This document shows, piece by piece, positions 8,888-17,974 of a stretch of DNA of 64,000 bases. The stretch spans positions 1 to 64,000 of the forward strand of contig DAOUBW010000037.1 in assembly GCA_034432555.1 (NCBI GenBank), in the 5' to 3' direction. Position numbers and translations under genes: made by a program. Each line of letters starts with the position of its first letter. The first letter of the stretch is position 1. Below the pieces are notes generated by a model, which worked only from the letters and a program-made list of their open reading frames with translations, did not search any database and was not told the DNA's origin. This DNA comes from CP2-2F sp034432555. GTDB lineage: Bacteria > Chloroflexota > Anaerolineae > Aggregatilineales > UBA2796.

Positions 8888-9259
8888 TTAGACGAGCTTT
8901 GCCAGTTCTTTAACTTTACGGCTCATGTCTAGGAAGATCAGACCGAGTTTGGCTTGCTCGCGGGCAAGGACAGTCAACACCGCTTCTTGACCGACTGCCA
9001 TCAGGATCACGTAGCCGTTCTGCCCTTTGACGTAGACTGTATCTAAATTGCCACGCCCCAATTCGCCGGCGATCCGTTCACCCAACGACAGCATAGCCGC
9101 AGACATTGCCGAGACGCGATCTTCTTCATAGTGCGCCGGCATCACGCTCGCCATACTCAGCCCATCCACGCTGACGATTGCCGCCGCTTCAACATCCTGC
9201 GAGCTTGCTTGCAGATCGCGCAATTGCTCCACTAATTGTTCAGTTCGTGACTTAGCCAA
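8888..9259 (-). CDS. Roadblock/LC7 (MglB-like) protein
   Basis: 123 residues covering one roadblock/LC7 domain (AAIVSVDGLSMASVMP, MLSLGERIAGELGRG, GYVILMAVGQEAVLTVLA). Such proteins form dimers that bind or regulate Ras-like GTPases, as MglB does for MglA, or serve as scaffolds. No MglA-like GTPase is in the window, so the partner is elsewhere or the protein is a scaffold for the downstream V4R and receiver proteins. It is the first gene of the operon, behind a strong promoter at 9385-9413 and a leader of about 120 nt. Confidence 0.88.
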   Translation of the reverse strand: MAKSRTEQLVEQLRDLQASSQDVEAAAIVSVDGLSMASVMPAHYEEDRVSAMSAAMLSLGERIAGELGRGNLDTVYVKGQNGYVILMAVGQEAVLTVLAREQAKLGLIFLDMSRKVKELAKLV

Positions 9260-9384
9260 CGCCTATCTCCCTTTTTTGTCAGTGCCTTAGCCAGCGGGAT
9301 GGCAATCCACGCCTTTGGCGTGCCATGCTTCAGTCGGCGGGATGGTGTAACTTCTTTCACTGCCACACGATCTGACGCAAGGTT

Positions 9385-9413
9385 ACTGTAGCACAGCGGT
9401 TTGGGCTTGTCAA
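9385..9413 (-). promoter_or_regulatory. Sigma70-type promoter of the roadblock-V4R-receiver operon
   Basis: Read on the minus strand: TTGACA (9408-9413), 17-bp spacer, TACAGT (9385-9390), with an extended -10 TGC directly before it. Predicted start near 9379. The rest of 9414-9705 holds an AT-rich stretch around 9430-9540 and no gene that I can support. Confidence 0.75.
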
Positions 9414-9705
9414 GCAAGCCTGCGCGCACAATTCAAGCATAAAAAGAAATGTAATTCTTCGCAATGGCTTTCAAATATCGAGGCTATCTCAATTTGACTC
9501 TGCATAGCCTAACCTAACACAAATATAGCCTCTTTTTGCCGTTGCTACAAATCCTGACGTGCGGTGAATTTTGTGGTGATGGGTGCGCCCAGCAGCGGAG
9601 CGAACCTGCCGCCCAATCCACACCGTCCAAATTAGCGCAAAGCGCCTTTTTCAGGTACGATCTCCATACTAGAATCTTGGCTGTTGACTAGAATTGGGCG
9701 CATCT

Positions 9706-10680
9706 ATGCTAGAGACTATCCTGCTTGGCGCATGTGTGCTAGGCACCATCGTAGTGCTTGCCAACGCTGCTGAAAAGCGCCCGAAGGTGCGCCCGCTGCT
9801 TTATGGGCTGCTGCTTGGCAGCAACTTCTATTTGTGTGCCGCCGTCTTGCAAGTGCGCGAGAATGCCGCCCTCTTGGCGCTCAACCTGAGCTTAGTAGGC
9901 GCTGCCACAGCCTTGTTGGTGCCCGCTGTGCGGCAGCGCCTTGCCCAATGGCTGCCCAAAGATGGCTTCAAGCCCGAGTCGCCTTTGCACATGACGGCGC
10001 TCATCTTCTGCCTCTATTTGGTGGTCAACAGCCTGCTCACCTTCGCCCAAGCTGGCGACCTAAGCACGCTGAGCCAGAATATTCAAACTGAGGGCGATGT
10101 GCTAAGCCTAGAGGCACTCTTTGCCCAAATGCTGATCTTTGTAGCCTTTGCCCTTCTGGGCGTTGGCTTTGGCACGCGCCGCTCTCTCGGCGAGGCTTTC
10201 CAGCGGCTTGCCTTGCGTGCGCCAACGCTGCGCGAACTCTACGCTGGCATTGGTGTGGCGTTCGTCCTGTTCTGGATGGTGTATGGGCTGACGGTGCTTT
10301 GGCAGCTTTTGCTGCCGCCGCAAGTGGTGGAGCAGCAAACGGAAGTCAGCGGCTTGATCGCCTCGAACATCAGCACGCTTGGCATGGCGTTTTGGCTGGC
10401 GTTCACGGCGGCTGTGGGCGAAGAAATTGCCTTTCGCGGCGCACTGCAACCGATCTTTGGCGTGTGGCTGACCAGCGCCGTCTTCGCCCTTACCCATGTG
10501 CAGTATGCCTTCACGCCGGCGTTGGGCATCATCTTTATTGTTTCGCTTGGTTTTAGCTGGGCAAGGCAGCGCTATAACACTACTGTTGCAATCGTGGCGC
10601 ACTTTTCCTATAACTTCGCCTTCGCCGCTATGGTTGTTTTTGCACGCTACGCGCTGGATGTGTTGGAGATGATGCCATGA
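9706..10680 (+). CDS. CPBP-family intramembrane metalloprotease
   Basis: A multi-pass membrane protein of 324 residues with about eight hydrophobic segments. The CPBP (CaaX protease/bacteriocin-processing, Abi) motifs are present near the C-terminus: motif 1 VGEEIAFRG, motif 2 FALTHVQYA and motif 3 HFSYN, whose Glu and His residues form the active site. Such proteins cleave within the membrane; substrates are rarely known. I take the ATG at 9706; a TTG at 9694 is possible and neither has a clear ribosome site. Its stop overlaps the next ATG (ATGA), so it is coupled to the CapA lipoprotein. Confidence 0.88.
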   Translation: MLETILLGACVLGTIVVLANAAEKRPKVRPLLYGLLLGSNFYLCAAVLQVRENAALLALNLSLVGAATALLVPAVRQRLAQWLPKDGFKPESPLHMTALIFCLYLVVNSLLTFAQAGDLSTLSQNIQTEGDVLSLEALFAQMLIFVAFALLGVGFGTRRSLGEAFQRLALRAPTLRELYAGIGVAFVLFWMVYGLTVLWQLLLPPQVVEQQTEVSGLIASNISTLGMAFWLAFTAAVGEEIAFRGALQPIFGVWLTSAVFALTHVQYAFTPALGIIFIVSLGFSWARQRYNTTVAIVAHFSYNFAFAAMVVFARYALDVLEMMP

Positions 10681-12500
10681 GAAAGATCACCTTTGCGCGG
10701 CGTTGCGGCATTTGGCTGCTGTGCGCCCTTGCCCTAACGGGCTGTTTCGCACGCGGCACGCGCCCACCCCCCACACCGACCCTGAACGGGCTTGCCCCTG
10801 AGATCAGCCCAGGGGCGCCACAGCCGCAGCCCACCCTTGACCTGAACGCAACGCCCATTGTGCCGCCGACCGCCGAATCGCTCGTGCCGACCGAGATCGC
10901 TGCACAGCCGACGCCTGCCGAACCGCCAACACAGCCTGCACCGCCGCCCTCCAGCACCGCGATCCGCCTCTTTATTGCGGAAGGAGTGCCGCCCGCCCTT
11001 GCGGCTGCCTTCACGCCGCTGATCAACAGTGGGCGGGTGGTGCTGAGCGATGCTGCCAACGCCCAAGTCCAGTTGGCGCGCATTGCACCCAACACACCGA
11101 CTCCGCTATTGGCGCGGTGGGTGTACGTGCCGGTAGTGCCTTACGTCTCGACGGCGGAAAATATCAGCGTGGTGGATATTCAGCGCTTTTGGCGTGGTGA
11201 GATCGCCGCCCTTGCGTCGCTCAGCGAAGGCGGACAGCCGCCCGTGCTGGTGATGACCGAAGAAGTGCGCCGTTGGCTGGTCAGTGGCTTGAACCAACCC
11301 GCGCCCAACACGCCGACAGAAGTTGTGCTGGGCGAGATTTTAGCGCCGCGCCTGTGGGAACTTCGCAGCGCGTGGTCTATTGTGCCGTTTGAGCAGCTGA
11401 ACCCAACCTTGAAGGCGCTGCGCGTGGACGGCGTGAACATCCTCAGCCGTTCCGTCTCGATCGATCAGTGGAGCATGACGGACACATTCGGTGTGACAGG
11501 CAGTGATGCCGCCGCGCTGCAAGCCATCGCACAGGCGATCTTATCAGCAGGCTCTTGGCTGCCCACCAACCGCGATCCGTCGAGGCTGACCGCGCTGATC
11601 CTGACCGGCGTCACGGCGCTCACACGCGCCACTGCTTGGAAGATGGAAACACAGGGCATCCTCTACCCGGCGCGAGACATCGCGCCTTTTTTTGCGGAAG
11701 GCGACATCATTCATACCAGTAATGAGGTCGCCTTTGCCAAGAACTGCCCGTATCCCGATCCCGCCTCGCCGAGCCTGATTTTTTGCAGCCGCGAGAAGTA
11801 TTTTGAACTGCTGCGCGCGATTGGCATCAATGTGATTGAGCTGACTGGCAATCACGTCAACGACTGGGGAACGGCGGCATTGCTAAACTCGCTGGAGCTT
11901 TACACCGCCTACAGCCTTCCCTATTTTGGCGGCGGCAAAAACGCCGAGGATGCGCGGCGGGCTGCCATCCGTGAGCATAACGGGAATAAGATCGCCTTCA
12001 TCGGCTGCAATGCGGTTGGACCGAACGGCGCGTGGGCTGCCGCAGAGCGTCCCGGCGCGGCGCGCTGCGATGATGCCTACCTTAGCCTTGAGATTGCGCG
12101 CCTGAAGACGGTTGCCGATATTGTGGTGATGACCATTCAGTATCAGGAACTCTACCAGTACAACGCGCCGCCTGCCCAAAACGCCTTCTTCCGTAAGTAT
12201 GCAGCGATGGGCGCCGATGTTGTGATTGGCAGTCAGGCGCACCAACCGCAGGGCTTTGCCTTCACGGCGTGGCAAGGCGGCGCGTTCATTCACTTTGGGC
12301 TGGGCAACCTCTTTTTTGATCAGATGCAGTCACTTGGCACGCGCCAAATGTTCGCCGACAAGCTGATCATCTATGAAGGTAGGCACATCTCGACCGAACT
12401 TTACACAGGCATTATTGAAGATTACGCCCGTCCGCGCCCGATGACGCCCACAGAGCGCGCCGCCTTCCTCAAGACGATCTTCAGGGCAAGCGGATGGTAG
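10677..12500 (+). CDS. CapA-type lipoprotein
   Basis: A 607-residue lipoprotein: signal peptide with lipobox LTGC (Cys at 23), then a Pro/Thr linker to about residue 95. Residues about 98-330 look like a periplasmic-binding-protein fold. Residues about 345-590 are a PGA_cap domain (GDIIHTSNEVAF, VIELTGNHVNDWG, VIGSQAHQPQG, GLGNLFFDQ). It is a distant paralogue of the protein at 3796-5409 but has its extra domain at the other end. It overlaps the CPBP protease gene by 4 bp. A role in cell-surface polymer metabolism is an inference from the family name only. Confidence 0.8.
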   Translation: MRKITFARRCGIWLLCALALTGCFARGTRPPPTPTLNGLAPEISPGAPQPQPTLDLNATPIVPPTAESLVPTEIAAQPTPAEPPTQPAPPPSSTAIRLFIAEGVPPALAAAFTPLINSGRVVLSDAANAQVQLARIAPNTPTPLLARWVYVPVVPYVSTAENISVVDIQRFWRGEIAALASLSEGGQPPVLVMTEEVRRWLVSGLNQPAPNTPTEVVLGEILAPRLWELRSAWSIVPFEQLNPTLKALRVDGVNILSRSVSIDQWSMTDTFGVTGSDAAALQAIAQAILSAGSWLPTNRDPSRLTALILTGVTALTRATAWKMETQGILYPARDIAPFFAEGDIIHTSNEVAFAKNCPYPDPASPSLIFCSREKYFELLRAIGINVIELTGNHVNDWGTAALLNSLELYTAYSLPYFGGGKNAEDARRAAIREHNGNKIAFIGCNAVGPNGAWAAAERPGAARCDDAYLSLEIARLKTVADIVVMTIQYQELYQYNAPPAQNAFFRKYAAMGADVVIGSQAHQPQGFAFTAWQGGAFIHFGLGNLFFDQMQSLGTRQMFADKLIIYEGRHISTELYTGIIEDYARPRPMTPTERAAFLKTIFRASGW

Positions 12501-12508
12501 TGCTTGGG

Positions 12509-12934
12509 CTACAGGCTCCAATCCGTCAGGATGCGCGCTGTCTCATCACGGTGTCCGCTCTCATCGCGCACCATATCCTCAAGTTGCACCTTCAAGCCCA
12601 CATCGCCAAAGGCGTCAGCTTCCTCAGCGCGCTTAGCATAGCGCTGGGCGGCGCCTGTCTCTGCCTCAAGCACAGCCTCCAGCATTTCACGGTTGGTCTT
12701 GGCGGCTTTGATAGGTGCAGGGATGGTGGTCGGTTCACCGCCCAGCGTCACAATCTTGTTGGCAAGGTATTGGGCGTGCAGCTGCTCATCAGGCACTTCG
12801 GCAAGAAAGAACTGCACCAACTGTGGGCGGTAAGGACCGGTCACCTTCGCTGCGTAGGTAAGGTATTGAATGATCGCCGAGAGTTCGTGGGCAAGGTCAT
12901 CGTTCAGATGCTTAATCAGCGTTTCTTTATCCAT
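12509..12934 (-). CDS. Ferritin-like (bacterioferritin-type) protein
   Basis: A 141-residue four-helix protein. The six di-iron ligands of bacterioferritin are present at matching spacing: Glu17, Glu50, His53, Glu92, Glu125 and His128. A haem-binding methionine at the usual subunit interface is not obvious, so it may be a haem-free ferritin-like protein for iron storage or peroxide removal. GGAG precedes the ATG at 12934. A TATAAT at 12995-13000, with its -35 region inside the next gene's tail, could drive it. It converges with the CapA lipoprotein gene 9 bases away. Confidence 0.88.
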   Translation of the reverse strand: MDKETLIKHLNDDLAHELSAIIQYLTYAAKVTGPYRPQLVQFFLAEVPDEQLHAQYLANKIVTLGGEPTTIPAPIKAAKTNREMLEAVLEAETGAAQRYAKRAEEADAFGDVGLKVQLEDMVRDESGHRDETARILTDWSL

Positions 12935-13001
12935 AGTGTGGCTGCTCCGAGCAATGGTAAGGCGCCAAGTGCTGCGCCCGTGCGGTTACTCCAGATTATA
13001 A

Positions 13002-14384
13002 TCAATCCAGCGTCATGAACAAATTGTTCAGCGACTCCGAGAGTGTGGGATGGGCGAAAACACCATCGCGGATGGCGGTGTATGGCACGCGCCCGATCAT
13101 CGCCATTTGCAGCACGCTTACAATCTCGCCGCCTTCAATGCCCAGCACCGCCGCACCAAGAATTTGCCCTGTCTCGGCGTCGAGGATCGCCTTCATGAAG
13201 CCGCGTGTCTCGTCCGTTTCGATGGCACGCGCCACATGCGCCATCGGCAGCTTTGCCACACGGATATTCAGCCCCTTAGCGCGTGCTTCGCGCTCGCTCA
13301 GCCCAACGCGCCCAAGCTGCGGATCGGTAAAGACGGTGTATGGCACAAGCCGATCTTGTGTGGTGCGCGCCGCGCCGCGCAGCAAGTTATCCCGCACGAT
13401 GCGGAAATCATCATAGGCGATGTGCGTAAAGGCTGCGCCGCCGTTCACATCGCCCAGCGCGTAGATGCCCGCGACGTTTGTCTCTAGGCGCTCATTCACC
13501 TTAATGAAGCCGCGTGCATCCGTCTGAATGCCCGCTGCCGCAAGGTTGAGCGTATCGGTGTTTGGCACGCGCCCTGCCGCCACCAACAAATGTGAGCCAC
13601 GCAGCGTCATGCTGGCACTTTCGGATTCCACCTCAAGGTAAAGCTCGCCGTTTTGCTGCCAGGTGCGCTTGGCGCTCGCATTCAGGGCGATATTGATGCC
13701 TTCGCCGCGCAGTATATCGGCAAATTCAGCGGCAAGGTCGGCATCTTCGCGCCCTAAGAGCTGATCGCCGCGCTGCACAATGCTGACGTGCGCGCCAAAG
13801 CGCCGAAACGCCTGCCCAAACTCCACACCGATGTAGCCGCCGCCTAATATGATCAAATGCTCTGGCAGGCTGTCCAGTTCCATAATGCTTGTCGAGGTGA
13901 GGTAAGGCACGCCTTCAATGCCTTCTAAAGTCGGAATGGCAGTCCGTGCGCCAACGTTGAGGAAAATCTTGGGCGCGCTGAGCGTCTGCGTTGTGCCGTC
14001 GTTGCGCTGGACGGTAATTTCATAGGGTGCGCTGAAGTGCGCCGCGCCAAAGATGAGCGTTACGCCTTCGGTGCTTTCGATATGGCGCTGGCTGCCACCG
14101 CGAAAAGACTCGACAATGGCACGCTTGCGTCTGCGCACGGTTGCCAAATCCACCTGAACGGGAGCGGTCTGCACACCGTAATCGGCGGCGCGCCGCGCCA
14201 AATGTGCCACCCGCGCACTGGCGATCATGGTTTTGGTAGGCGTGCAGCCTTCGTTCACGCAGGTGCCGCCCACATGCGTCCGTTCAATGAGCGCGGTGCG
14301 CCAACCGGCGCGTGCCAGTGTGGTGGAGAGCGGTCCGCCAGCTTGCCCTGCGCCGATAATGATTGCGTCGAATTGGTCTGCCAT
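13002..14384 (-). CDS. FAD-dependent dithiol/disulfide oxidoreductase (mercuric-reductase/lipoamide-dehydrogenase-like)
   Basis: A 460-residue flavoprotein of the class I pyridine-nucleotide disulfide oxidoreductase family. FAD-binding GAGQAGG (11-17), redox-active Cys42-x4-Cys47 (GGTCVNEGC), NAD(P)-binding ILGGGYIGVEFG, second FAD motif YALGDVNGG, and the C-terminal HPTLSE whose His and Glu complete the partner subunit's active site. It lacks the N-terminal heavy-metal domain and C-terminal cysteine pair of true MerA, so mercury reduction should not be assumed. No mer genes or lipoyl enzymes are adjacent. It is a single gene on this strand. Confidence 0.88.
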   Translation of the reverse strand: MADQFDAIIIGAGQAGGPLSTTLARAGWRTALIERTHVGGTCVNEGCTPTKTMIASARVAHLARRAADYGVQTAPVQVDLATVRRRKRAIVESFRGGSQRHIESTEGVTLIFGAAHFSAPYEITVQRNDGTTQTLSAPKIFLNVGARTAIPTLEGIEGVPYLTSTSIMELDSLPEHLIILGGGYIGVEFGQAFRRFGAHVSIVQRGDQLLGREDADLAAEFADILRGEGINIALNASAKRTWQQNGELYLEVESESASMTLRGSHLLVAAGRVPNTDTLNLAAAGIQTDARGFIKVNERLETNVAGIYALGDVNGGAAFTHIAYDDFRIVRDNLLRGAARTTQDRLVPYTVFTDPQLGRVGLSEREARAKGLNIRVAKLPMAHVARAIETDETRGFMKAILDAETGQILGAAVLGIEGGEIVSVLQMAMIGRVPYTAIRDGVFAHPTLSESLNNLFMTLD

Positions 14385-14539
14385 ACTTTAAGTGTGTCCC
14401 TTCCTGTGGAATGTCCCTTAGGCAGAGAACAGGCGAGCCGTGCTGATCTTACAGCGCGTGCGGAAAGCGCAGCACACCCTAAGTTGGCAAAGCGCGTTAC
14501 ACTTGGCACGGTTCACCCAAATCGAAGGATTTTTCAAGC

Positions 14540-15631
14540 ATGACAACTTCCCCACTCCGCGCCGGCATCGTTGGGCTTGGCATTGGCGGCGAACACGCCC
14601 GCGGCTTTGTGCGCTCACCACACACAGAACTGGTTGCTTTATGTGATTCTGACCCACATCGGCTGGCACAGCGCGCCGCTGAGTACGGCGTGCCGCCCGA
14701 ACTGTGCTTCACTGACTACAAGACCATGCTGGCAGAAGCAAAGCTGGACGTGGTGAGCATTTGCTTGCCTAACGCCCTGCACGCCGAGTCCACCATTGCG
14801 GCGCTAGAGGCAGGCGCGCATGTGATCTGCGAAAAGCCGTTGGCGCCCTCGCTCTCTGAGGCACACACCATGCAGCGCGCTGCCGAGATCAATCACCGCC
14901 GCCTGATGGTTGCCTACAATCATCGCTATCGGGCAGATGTACTGTGGATTCGCCAAATGATCGCCGATGGCAAACTTGGTAAGATTTACAATGTCTACGC
15001 TTGGTGGCGGCGCGAGACGGGCATTCCCGGCAGCGGTTGGTTCAGCCAAAAGCACATGGCGGGCGGCGGCGCACTGATCGATCTGGGTGTGCATATGCTG
15101 GATATGACGCTGTGGCTGCTCGGTTTTCCGCGTGTGGAGACTGTCAGCGGGCATGTGACCTCCCACTTTGGCGGGCGCGGTTTGAAGGTGTGGGGCAGCC
15201 CACGCTGGGTAAACGACGCCAGCGCAGAGGCGTTCAGCGTGGATGACGGCGCAGTCGGCTTCTTGCGCTGTGAGGGCGACCTTGCCATTAACCTGCACGC
15301 CTCTTGGGCAGAACACCGCCAACCGCGTGAGGACATTATCCGCCTAGAACTAAGCGGCACGGAAGGCACCGCCGTGCTGAATGTTGTCAATTACGTGCGC
15401 GATGGCACGCTGCACTTCTATACCGAGATGGCAGGTGAGGCAGTCACAGTGACGCCCAGCCTGCGTTGGAACGGCATCTATGGGCATGAGGCGCTCATCG
15501 TGGAGAGCATGGCGGCGTTGGTGAACAATCAGCCCGCGCCTGCCGACGTCACACACGGCGTGATCGGCGTGCAGGTGCTAGAGGCACTCTACGCTTCCAG
15601 CCAGAGTAAGCGCGAAGTGGTGCTGGGTTAG
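14540..15631 (+). CDS. Gfo/Idh/MocA-family oxidoreductase
   Basis: A 363-residue NAD(P)-dependent sugar/inositol-type dehydrogenase. N-terminal Rossmann motif GIVGLGIGGEHARG, the EKP motif (HVICEKPLAPSL) with its active-site lysine, and the C-terminal beta-sheet domain with GGGALIDLGVHMLDMTLWLLG, in which the conserved Asp and His complete the site. Proteins of this family oxidise or reduce hydroxyls of sugars and cyclitols; the substrate is not readable. GAAGGA precedes the ATG. It stands alone, followed by the parvulin gene. Confidence 0.92.
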   Translation: MTTSPLRAGIVGLGIGGEHARGFVRSPHTELVALCDSDPHRLAQRAAEYGVPPELCFTDYKTMLAEAKLDVVSICLPNALHAESTIAALEAGAHVICEKPLAPSLSEAHTMQRAAEINHRRLMVAYNHRYRADVLWIRQMIADGKLGKIYNVYAWWRRETGIPGSGWFSQKHMAGGGALIDLGVHMLDMTLWLLGFPRVETVSGHVTSHFGGRGLKVWGSPRWVNDASAEAFSVDDGAVGFLRCEGDLAINLHASWAEHRQPREDIIRLELSGTEGTAVLNVVNYVRDGTLHFYTEMAGEAVTVTPSLRWNGIYGHEALIVESMAALVNNQPAPADVTHGVIGVQVLEALYASSQSKREVVLG

Positions 15632-15786
15632 CGGTACACTTTGGGCGGGTGTGGCGCATCAGCGCGATCCGCACCCTTCCAAACCAACCGCTTGCAGGGG
15701 GCAGGACAGACGGCTATACTTGCCGCAAGGTGAGGCTTGGACTGCCGCGCTCACCACAGCACAGTTTAGGAGAGAGTGACACACCC

Positions 15787-16731
15787 TTGCGAAGTTTATC
15801 GGCGCGCCATGCGCTTCTGATTGCCTGCCTTTGCCTTGCCAGCTTGCTCAGTGCTTGCGATAGCAGCACACCCCAAACCACCGTTGCGGCAAACCCTGCC
15901 ACAACGCCCAGCGCGCCCTTGCCGCCCACGGCTCAGGCGGCACAGCCCACACCAACGCCCGAAGTGTTGGCAGCGCGTGTGAATGATCAGGGCATTGGCA
16001 TGGCTGCCCTTGATCGGGAAGTGGCACGCCGCCTAGAGACGATCCGCAGCTTTGGCAACCCGCCGCCGCGTGATTTGGCGCTTTTCCGTAACGAGGTGCT
16101 GGATACGCTCATTGAGCAGGTCTTGATTGAGCAGGCTGCTGCCATTCAGGGCATTCAAGTCAGCGATGCCGACCTAGACGCTGAGATCGCCGCTATTGTC
16201 GAGATTGCCGGCAGCCGCGAAAATTGGGAAGCACAGCTTAAGGCAGATCGGCTGACTGAGGCAGATTACCGCGCCAATTTGCGCGCCGCGCTCATGACGC
16301 AGCGAATGCGCGATATTGTGACCGCGCCCGCCTGCAAGAACGTTGAGCAAGTGCGCGCCCGCCACATCCTCGTCACGGATGTTGCTAAAGCAGCCGCCAT
16401 CCGCGATGAGCTGGGCAGCGGCGCTGACTTTGCCGCCCTTGCCGCCCGCGACTCGCTGGATGTGACCACGAACCAAGTCGGTGGCGATCTGGGCTGGTTC
16501 GCACGCGGTCAGCTTCTGCAAGAGGCGATTGAGACCGCCGCCTTCAGCTTGCCAATCAACGCTTTGAGCGCACCCATCCAAACGGAGCTAGGTTACCATA
16601 TCCTGCAAGTGCTGGAACGCTCCACTGAACGCCCTGTGGACGATGAAATGTGCTACCGTCTGACGGAAAGCGCCTTTGAGCGTTGGATTCAGGAATTGAT
16701 CAGCCGCGCCAAGATCGAAAAATTCCTGTAG
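15787..16731 (+). CDS. Parvulin-type peptidyl-prolyl isomerase lipoprotein (PrsA/SurA-like)
   Basis: About 314 residues from a TTG start at 15787 behind AGGAGAG; a longer frame from 15649 would put non-signal-like sequence before the signal peptide. The N-terminus is a lipoprotein signal (LLIACLCLASLLSAC), followed by a Pro/Thr linker, a SurA-N-like helical segment (about 60-180) and a rotamase domain (QVRARHILVTD, FAALAARDSLD, GDLGWFARGQL, LGYHILQVLER). It probably assists folding of exported proteins outside the membrane, as PrsA does. A TATACT box lies at 15713-15718. The surface proteins encoded next are possible clients. Confidence 0.87.
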   Translation: MRSLSARHALLIACLCLASLLSACDSSTPQTTVAANPATTPSAPLPPTAQAAQPTPTPEVLAARVNDQGIGMAALDREVARRLETIRSFGNPPPRDLALFRNEVLDTLIEQVLIEQAAAIQGIQVSDADLDAEIAAIVEIAGSRENWEAQLKADRLTEADYRANLRAALMTQRMRDIVTAPACKNVEQVRARHILVTDVAKAAAIRDELGSGADFAALAARDSLDVTTNQVGGDLGWFARGQLLQEAIETAAFSLPINALSAPIQTELGYHILQVLERSTERPVDDEMCYRLTESAFERWIQELISRAKIEKFL

Positions 16732-16789
16732 ACTTGAAGCGGCAAGGTATAACCAAGCGATGTGTGGCACGCTTTGAAAGGGCAAGCCA

Positions 16790-17140
16790 ATGAAGAAGAC
16801 CAACAACAGCACTTATAATACGATCACGATTGTGTTTCTGGGCTTGAGCGTGTTTGTGATCCTGTGTGCGCTGCTGCTGCTTTTGCGCGTCGTGCGCCCG
16901 CCGTCTGCGTTTCAACCGCGCACCGAAACCGCCATCCCAACTGTGGAGCTGCCAACCGTCACGCCCACCGAAACACCAACTATTACGCCCACCCCGACCG
17001 AGACGCTGACGCCCACGCCCACCGAGACGCCAACCGCCACGCCTGAAGCGCCTGCCGAAACACCAACACCCGAAGCGCCACCGCCACCAACGGAGGCGCC
17101 CACCGAAGCGCCAACCCCCACGCCGCAGGTGCAAGGCTAA
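16790..17140 (+). CDS. Small membrane protein with Pro/Thr/Glu-rich tail
   Basis: 116 residues: a short charged start, one transmembrane segment (about 8-35, TIVFLGLSVFVILCALLLLL), then an external tail made almost only of Thr, Pro, Glu and Ala repeats (TPTE-type). It has the same anchor-and-stalk plan as the next two genes but no globular C-terminal domain, so it is either a minimal stalk or a truncated family member. The stalk is likely O-glycosylated or a wall spacer, which is inference. No database family recognised. Confidence 0.75.
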   Translation: MKKTNNSTYNTITIVFLGLSVFVILCALLLLLRVVRPPSAFQPRTETAIPTVELPTVTPTETPTITPTPTETLTPTPTETPTATPEAPAETPTPEAPPPPTEAPTEAPTPTPQVQG

Positions 17141-17143
17141 GGT

Positions 17144-17974
17144 ATGGCGCGCCGAACCAAGGGCGTCGGCTGCCGTCTGGTGTCCAATGTGCTGACGGCG
17201 CTCTTTGTGCTGGCATCTGCCATTGTTGTGATCGTGACCGTTGGGCTGCTGGCGGGCGTTCTCACACCGCCCTCAGCCCTCACGCCGCGCACCCTGACTC
17301 CGCCGCTGCTGATGGTGCTGCCCAGCCCAACACCCACCTTCACGCCCAGCCCAACGCACACCTTCACCGCAACCGCAACCATTACCCAAACGCCGACCAG
17401 CACCTTCACGCCCAGCCCAACGCCAAGCGCCACCTTCACGGCAACGCCCAGCCACACGCCAAGCGCTACCTTCACCGCCACCCAAACCGCCACCGATACG
17501 GCAACCTTCACGGCAACGCACACCTTCACGCCCACACCAACTGTGCCAAGCGCCACGCCGACGCCCACACCCACCAAGACGCCAACCGCCACACCTAGCC
17601 CAACACCGACGCCAACCTTTCCCTTTGTGCCGCTGCGTGCACCAACCTTCACGCGCTTTCAGGGCAGGCGGGATTGTGACTTTCAGGGCGTTAGCGGCGT
17701 CGTCTTTGGTTTGCAGCAAGAGCGCCTGACAGCGCGAATCGGCATACAGGCACAAGTGACAGGCACAAATTTCAACGAGCGCGTGCCCATTGAAAGCGAT
17801 TCTAACTATGGGTGGGTCATTCAGGTCTCGCGGCGGTTAGGGCGCGGCACCTACAGCGTGCAGTTGCTCAGCCGCGAGGGTGTTACACTCTCTCAGGCTG
17901 TCAACGTTCGCTTCGATGGCGATTGCAACCGCAACCTTGCCCAAGTAGACTTTACGCAAATTCGCCCGTTCTAG
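17144..17974 (+). CDS. Membrane-anchored Pro/Thr-stalk protein with C-terminal globular domain
   Basis: 276 residues. One transmembrane helix (about 15-42), a Thr/Pro/Ser-rich stalk (about 55-160, TFTPSPT-type repeats), then a domain of about 105 residues beginning RDCDFQGVSGVVFGLQQ and ending in GDCNRNLAQVDF. That domain has two cysteines near its ends and the core pattern GTYSVQLLSREGVTLSQAV. The same pattern occurs in the next gene (DYTVQLLGITGVPISEKV), so the two are paralogues. It starts 3 bases after the previous stop. The function is unknown; the fold is probably a beta-sandwich. Confidence 0.78.
   Translation: MARRTKGVGCRLVSNVLTALFVLASAIVVIVTVGLLAGVLTPPSALTPRTLTPPLLMVLPSPTPTFTPSPTHTFTATATITQTPTSTFTPSPTPSATFTATPSHTPSATFTATQTATDTATFTATHTFTPTPTVPSATPTPTPTKTPTATPSPTPTPTFPFVPLRAPTFTRFQGRRDCDFQGVSGVVFGLQQERLTARIGIQAQVTGTNFNERVPIESDSNYGWVIQVSRRLGRGTYSVQLLSREGVTLSQAVNVRFDGDCNRNLAQVDFTQIRPF

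Noticed and set aside
13002..14384. Mercuric reductase (merA)
   Set aside because: The CVNEGC active site is general to the family; the heavy-metal domain and C-terminal cysteine pair are missing and no mer genes are near.
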